Origin: Chromera velia
Taxonomy: Eukaryota; Sar; Chromeraceae
Reading direction: 5' to 3'
Assembly: GCA_018398765.1 (NCBI GenBank)
Contig: JAHBMJ010001801.1
Coordinates: forward strand, 23,224-87,223
Length of the DNA stretch: 64,000 nucleotides
The notes below the pieces were generated by a model. It was not told the origin of the DNA, searched no databases, and saw only the letters and a program-made list of their open reading frames with translations. Positions within the stretch are counted from its first letter, which is position 1; the number at the start of each line of letters is the position of its first letter. A program made the position numbers and the translations under genes. This document shows positions 58,769 through 64,000 of this stretch, one piece after another.

Positions 58769-61700
58769 ATGCCTGGGTGGATGGACAGTGACTTCGTGTC
58801 GGAATACTTCGCGGCAGTAAACTTTGACATCAGTCGACTGTTCCGTCAGGTCAATTGGTTGTGCTGGGCTTCGTGTTTGATACTGTTCTGCTCTCTTCCA
58901 TCTTTCTTTTGCTCTTGTCTCGACCTGGCTGAGAGAAAAGGCGGGTTCGTGTGTGTTTGGGCTTTGCTTGACTGGACCTGTCTCGTCTGTTCTGTCTATG
59001 CGTCTTAATTGTCCTTCTGCAGCGCTACTACCATGCCCTCTTCGAGAAGGCCCAAGAGGGATTCGATGCAGACGCAATCAAGGCGAATGCTGCGGTAAGC
59101 TGAGAATACAAAAGTGCTCCTCTCTGTCTACCTGGCCGTTAGTATGTGCGGTTGGTTTGTAGAGGAAGGCAGACTGAATATATAGTTTGGAAGTCTCTTT
59201 GGTTCGGAGATTTCACTTTTGTCCCTCAACACACATCACATACTTGCATTTGCGTCCCCCCCGTGCTCTCTAATTGACTGTCTGCAGGCGTTCGACCGCG
59301 ATAAAAAAGGGAATCCCGTTCCGAGAAAGCACGCACAAGGCGGCGGTGTGCGCTTCTTTGGACTCTTCATGGGTAGGTAGGACAGGGAGAGATTCGCCAC
59401 GTGTGAGACAAGAGAGAAAGAAACAATAAGAAAGAAGACAAACCGGCCATTCGCCTTGACCAGGAGATGGAAGTTGCGGACGGACAGACAAGCGCACAGG
59501 CAGATACGTAAACGTGTAAATACAAAGGAGACGATCTTCCCCTTCTTCTCTTGCGCTTCTGCTTGCAGATAGTGCAGACGAGTCGACGGGCTCCACGGTT
59601 CTTGCCACAACAGTCTCTGATGTCATGCAGTCCTCCAAGTTCTTTTCCAAGAAACACCGGTTTTGGAGAGTGCCCCCGGGGTGCTATCATTGCCCCCTCT
59701 ACTGTTGCGGGACCCTGGAAGAACCGCGTCCTGTTCCTGGGAGCGTGGAGAAGGAGGAGCTTCAACAGATTGCATGCCTCGCTCAAGGGTTCAGACCTTT
59801 GACACTGTCTCTCGACAGATTCTCGTGGACTGCGGGGGGGGAACTTCTAGCGTTGTGGCATGTGGAGGAGGGGCAGGTCGATAAGTTGCGTTTGGATGTA
59901 GCGTGGACTTATGCACACCTGTTTTCCCACTTTCGAAGAAGGTATGCAAGGAGGCAAACGGGGTTGAGGAGAGGGACGCGAACAGGGGCGCTGTCAGAAC
60001 GGCAGTCCTCCGTAGCGTCTGATCTCTCCAACGTTGCGGGTTTGTGTCGGCAGGCATCCTCTGAGTCGCCTCCTCTACAGGCAGGGGGCAGCCAGATGCA
60101 GACACCACTCCCGTCTTTGTGCAGTCTCCTCCCGCCTTCAGAAGAATTCAGACAGCAGCAGGGGGGGTGGGGGGACTCGGCAGAAACACATTTGCCAGGC
60201 CCACCGCCGTCTTATCCAAGAGGCATGCCGGGGCCTTCAGGGTCCCTTCCTGAGCTTCCAGTCGACCCCTCCGGAGACGTGTCTCTCCTTCCCTACGCAC
60301 CCTTCCCCCCTTCCTATTCCGACTCTCAGTTCGGTCCTCCCACATCGGACCCCCTTCTGCTTCCCTTCGGGGGTCCCTCCGGGAGTCCCTCTCGTGTTTT
60401 GGACATGATCGACACGTCAGCGGATGAGGAAGGAGAGAACGGGGATGAAACAGACGAGAGGGGTGAGGAGGTAGAGGACAGCACGTTCGTTGCTGCACCA
60501 GCGCTTCCCCCTGTAGATGCGTTTGCCCCAGAGGATGAGGAAGAGGAAGCAGGAGAGGGAGAGGGAGAGAAAGAAGAAGACCACATTCACGGATCAGAGG
60601 CAAGCCCATGTCACTCAGGTGTGGCAGAGAGACTAGATTTCGGTGGGGGAAGAGAAAGAGAAATCCTGCCAGCAGAGAGAGAAACGGAAGGAGGCACAAG
60701 CCCTGAACGTCTCTCTCCTGCAGTCCTCCTCGACACGACCGTTCCGATGCAAAGGAGTACGTCTTCCCCTCGGTCCCACTCACCACCCAATCAACCGAAT
60801 TATCTTCTCAAACCCCCTCCCTCACGAAGTCTAGGTGATCTCTCACTAGCAGATTCATCGTCTTCACCCTCGCCCTCAAGGCCAAGGGGGGCGGGGGGAA
60901 GTCGAAATTTCGTTCCCGCACCTCCCCCATCGGTGCGTGTACCCCGACCTCTGGTTGTTGCGACGAGGTTGTTGGTGTTGTTGGATTCTCCTACAGAGTC
61001 CGAACGGCACGATCTGCTGGAAGCAGCAGCAGATGCCACATCAAAGTGGGGTGGTACTGGGGGGGAGGGGGGAAGCCTGTCTGTGATGTTCCAGGATTTG
61101 ACTTACGTTGTTGAAGAGAGGCATATGGAGGGCAATGGGAGGCGTAGGAAGATTGCACTGAAAGGAGGGGGGCATGGGTGGCGTGCTACTTTTTGGCGTT
61201 ATCGCATGCTTGCCTGGCACTCTCCGTCGTTTCGTTTGAACTTTTTATTGGGTCTTGCAACGGCGGTGGGCGGCGCCTTCTGGCTGCAGCGGTACGCAAT
61301 GGAAATCGACTTTCTTCTCAGGTGAGTCACAACACACGGGGGCAGAAGGGAGGGAATCATTATGTCTCGGGCTGCCTTAGAAATGAATCGGGAGGGCAGC
61401 AGAGGGGTGGGGCTGGGAAGCTAGGGGAGAAACGTGAAAAGTAGACAGGACAGAAGGAAGGCGGATGAACGTCCGCTTACTGTGACGTATCTGTGTACCG
61501 TGGCTTATGTCCCTCAGTTTCTCTGCTTTCTTTAAATTCGCTTCTTATTTCTCTCTCTGCACAGATATCTGCTGCTCTGTGTGCGAATGCTTTGAACTCT
61601 GGGTGAGAGGTCCTCATTGAGATCATGCATGGTTTGTTTGTCTTCGTGTCCCTCCCTGACTGCAGTTCGGCCGGTCGGTCCGTCGGTGACCTTCTGGGGC

Positions 61701-61900
61701 GTTTGGCAGGTGCACTGGAGGTGTGGGCTCGGTGGGGAGGCGCCAGAGCGATGAGTGCGGGGCGCGTGGCAGGGCGGGGCGCTGGCATCTGTCTGGAAGG
61801 TCTGCAGTTCTGCGTGTGCGTGCCTCTTGTTCTCGTCAGGCTGGTATATAGATCACTCACATTGCAGTATCAGAAGAGCCTGGTCAGAGGGGGGGGGTGA
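58769..61900 (+). CDS. Two-pass membrane protein of unknown family
   Basis: Five exons: 58769-58849, 59023-59094, 59288-59372, 59569-61321, 61666-61900; 741 aa, with all four junction phases matching. The N-terminal ~230 residues look folded (DFVSEYFAAVNFDISRLF, RYYHALFEKAQEG, then a Cys-rich VPPGCYHCPLYCCG and LSLDRFSWTAGGELLALW). A long Ser/Pro/Glu-rich segment follows (about 250-540). Two hydrophobic segments near the C-terminus, about 636-656 (LNFLLGLATAVGGAFWL) and 707-727 (LQFCVCVPLVLVRLVY), suggest membrane insertion with a short Gly/Arg-rich loop between. There is no signal peptide. I do not recognise the family. The start could instead be the Met at 58781. Confidence 0.75.
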
Positions 61901-64000
61901 ACAGGGGGAGTGATGCACGGATTGAGACGAGGGGAGAGGAGAGAGCATTGACTTGCGCTCCCTTCTTGTGTCTCTCCGTTCCATCCTTCCTTTTTTGAAA
62001 GAGTCCCTTTTGTTTGTCTGAGACCTAAAAAGAGGAAAGCTGTCGTCATGCATGCATGCATGCATGGTTGAACAACCGAATTGGGGGGATGATGTGAGTC
62101 GAGTCGAGGCAACGACGGAAGAAAGGAAGTGCCATTTTGTTTCATTGACAAAGAGAGGCGAATGTCTGTTTTCCTTGTTGCATATTTGACTGATTGTTTT
62201 TTCGTCTGCTCATCCCCACTTCCTTCCGTCTGTACAGAAAGAATTCTACCCTCCTCCTCCTGTCCGTTTGACCGCTAGCGTATGAATGAATGAATGAATG
62301 TAGACGAAGACCATGCAGTTGCTCAGAGACGTCACCGTCTTTGTAGGGAGGTGGGGGGCAGTGGGGGTTTTGAGGGCAGACAAGAAACATCGTTCTTTCC
62401 ACGTACAAAAGAAACCAGAAATGAAGAATGATATCGAGACTCCTTTTGTTCTTCGCTCAATCAATGTGTTGAAGAGGAGAGGTGAGAGCAACAGTCTCTA
62501 TTGGCCTCTGTCCTCCTTTCGCTATACATCTGTTTGCAGTTTTGTCTGACACAATCTAGCCACAGAGAAACAATTGGGGGATGCAGTTTCATTCGTTTCT
62601 GTATTTTGATGAAAAGGGAAAAACAGAAAAGCAAGGCAGTGAGTTCGGGTTTTTTTGCGCCCCCTCTTCAAGCCCGCGTCCCTTTTTGCATTGTGATTCC
62701 GTCCAGGAAGGAAGGAAGGAAGTTTGTCCTCGATCTGTAAGACCAGAAAGAATAACTGCATGCTTAGAGAGGCAGCATCGAGCCTCGACAGAAAATGAAT
62801 CGATGCGCATAGACAGCAAACGCATACGAGGGTAATTCAACAAAGAGACGATGATAAGGGAACAGGTACGAAGAAAGCTCAAACGGGCGGGGAGGGGGGG
62901 AGAAGAGGGAATCCGGGTGGCAATACATGTAAGAAGGTGGCTCTCCCCATATTCTCTCTCTCGTCTGAAGTGTTGGGTGAGACAGAGATGGCATTCTTGA
63001 ACGGATGAGTGAGCACGAGCAGTCAGCCCGAAAGCCCTCCATAAAAATATGTACTAAGGTCTGATTGATCCACGGATCACCTGCATGCGTGCGTCAAATT
63101 TTTTTAAATAAATGTCCAGGGTGGACTTCCCCCGGTGGAAGGAACTGCGTCCCTTGACTGCGTGTTTGCTTACAGCTCTCAAGGTGGTTGCATGACGAAA
63201 AGGGGGGCATAAATTAAATCTTCATTCGGTGCGAGCAGTCAAAAGCGGTTCTCCCTTTTTCTCCTCTCCCTCCCTCTCTTGTCTGTTCATCTTCCAAAGA
63301 CTTTCATTATCTTCCATCAATTCTGGATGGAGGGGCCTGATCACCCTTCTACACCCGAGTCTGTCATGTAACGGGTCTGCTTTCCACAGCTGTTTGTGCA
63401 ATCGTTTAGTAGCTGACTTCTTCAGTATATGCATAGTTGAACAAGTAATACTTTCCCTAACAAACACGCAGTTTTTTGAGTGTGACTCACACTGTCATGC
63501 ACTCGTTCTAACACTCGTTGTGTCGATGTTACTCTCAATAATATACTGTTTGTTAGCTAGTTTGTTAGATAATTAGTGATTAGTGATTATAGTGGTGCCC
63601 TAGAGCACTGTTGCATTAATATACTGTACGTTAGACTGTGTGTCACAAAGTTGTGACACAAACTTAGGACATAAACTATCTATTATCTACTAGATTATCT
63701 AAGTAACTATCTTATCTATAGTATTCAGTTTGGACCCTAATTTTACCTAATTTTATATAACATATAGGAGTTTCTGTTGAATTAACTTTAAAATTACATG
63801 ATCCATATGTAGAAATTGAAGTGATTTTACTGTAAAACATGTATAGTGAAAAACTGTATACATATATAAAACTGTGTCATTCACTAGGTCATTCAAGTTG
63901 CCAGTGAGCAGCCACTCTGACTAGCTCTCTGATGTTCGCTAGGACGTCCGTAAGATGTAGAATTGATGCACATATTATTCATCTTTTTCAAAGAAAGATA
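61901..64000. other. Right-end intergenic region, no supported gene
   Basis: Contains a (GCAT)n run at 62047-62066, a short ATGA repeat at about 62281-62300, GC-rich pieces without motifs, and AT-rich DNA from about 63,500. A 22-bp hairpin with 10-bp arms (TGTGTCACAA/TTGTGACACA) lies at 63639-63660. Short frames on both strands lack any domain. Confidence 0.4.
62047..62066. repeat. (GCAT)n palindromic run
   Basis: Twenty bases of ATGC repeats (TGCATGCATGCATGCA core). TGCATGC is an ApiAP2 binding motif in apicomplexans. Here it lies 150 bp downstream of the membrane-protein gene, so a regulatory role is uncertain. Confidence 0.8.

Overview
This window is eukaryotic nuclear DNA with spliced genes, GC-rich low-complexity coding sequence, many GCATGC motifs, long microsatellites and several layers of transposable elements. 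A Cys-rich protein resembling the oocyst wall proteins of coccidia and Cryptosporidium, apicomplexan-style low-complexity insertions, and chromodomain Ty3/gypsy and Ty1/copia retroelements together suggest an alveolate. A free-living relative of Apicomplexa such as the chromerid Chromera velia is my best guess. That is an inference from content; no marker gene in the window proves it.

Layout. 1-12.8 kb: decayed Ty3/gypsy chromovirus (2.05-4.17 kb), a dispersed repeat (copy A, 4.78-6.70 kb) split by an 842-bp hAT-like element, then about 6 kb with no supportable gene. 12.8-24.7 kb: a divergent pair, a 6-exon protein kinase (minus) and a 6-exon AT-hook/zinc-finger protein (plus). 24.7-35.5 kb: repeats, namely a 5'-truncated retroelement inserted in a small inverted-repeat element, AATG arrays, and a 28-bp terminal-inverted-repeat element enclosing repeat copy B. 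35.5-40.7 kb: a second divergent pair, an oocyst-wall-like secreted protein (minus) and an intronless ankyrin-like protein (plus). 42.3-42.85 kb: second truncated retroelement copy. 43.8-45.6 kb: a DNA alkyltransferase-like (ATL) gene with a 32-nt micro-exon. 46.5-48.3 kb: another retroelement end carrying a MITE, and a long hairpin. 48.34-57.59 kb: a complete but decayed copia element with 389-bp LTRs. 58.8-61.9 kb: a 5-exon membrane protein of unknown family. The last 2 kb hold no gene I can support.

All gene models were built by reading splice junctions by eye. In every multi-exon model the exon phases match and the total length is divisible by three: kinase 940 aa, AT-hook protein 1572 aa, wall protein 890 aa, ATL 209 aa, membrane protein 741 aa. 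The 18 introns share an acceptor ending TGCAG (14 of 18) and donors with G at +5 (17 of 18) but frequently a pyrimidine at +3 (11 of 18).

The genes do not form an obvious pathway. The clearest functional calls are the kinase (signalling), the ATL protein (sensing of alkylated guanine in DNA), the wall protein (secreted cyst or oocyst-like wall) and the AT-hook/zinc-finger protein (chromatin or transcription). The repeats record successive insertions, several with exact target-site duplications and one with an empty-site control inside the window.
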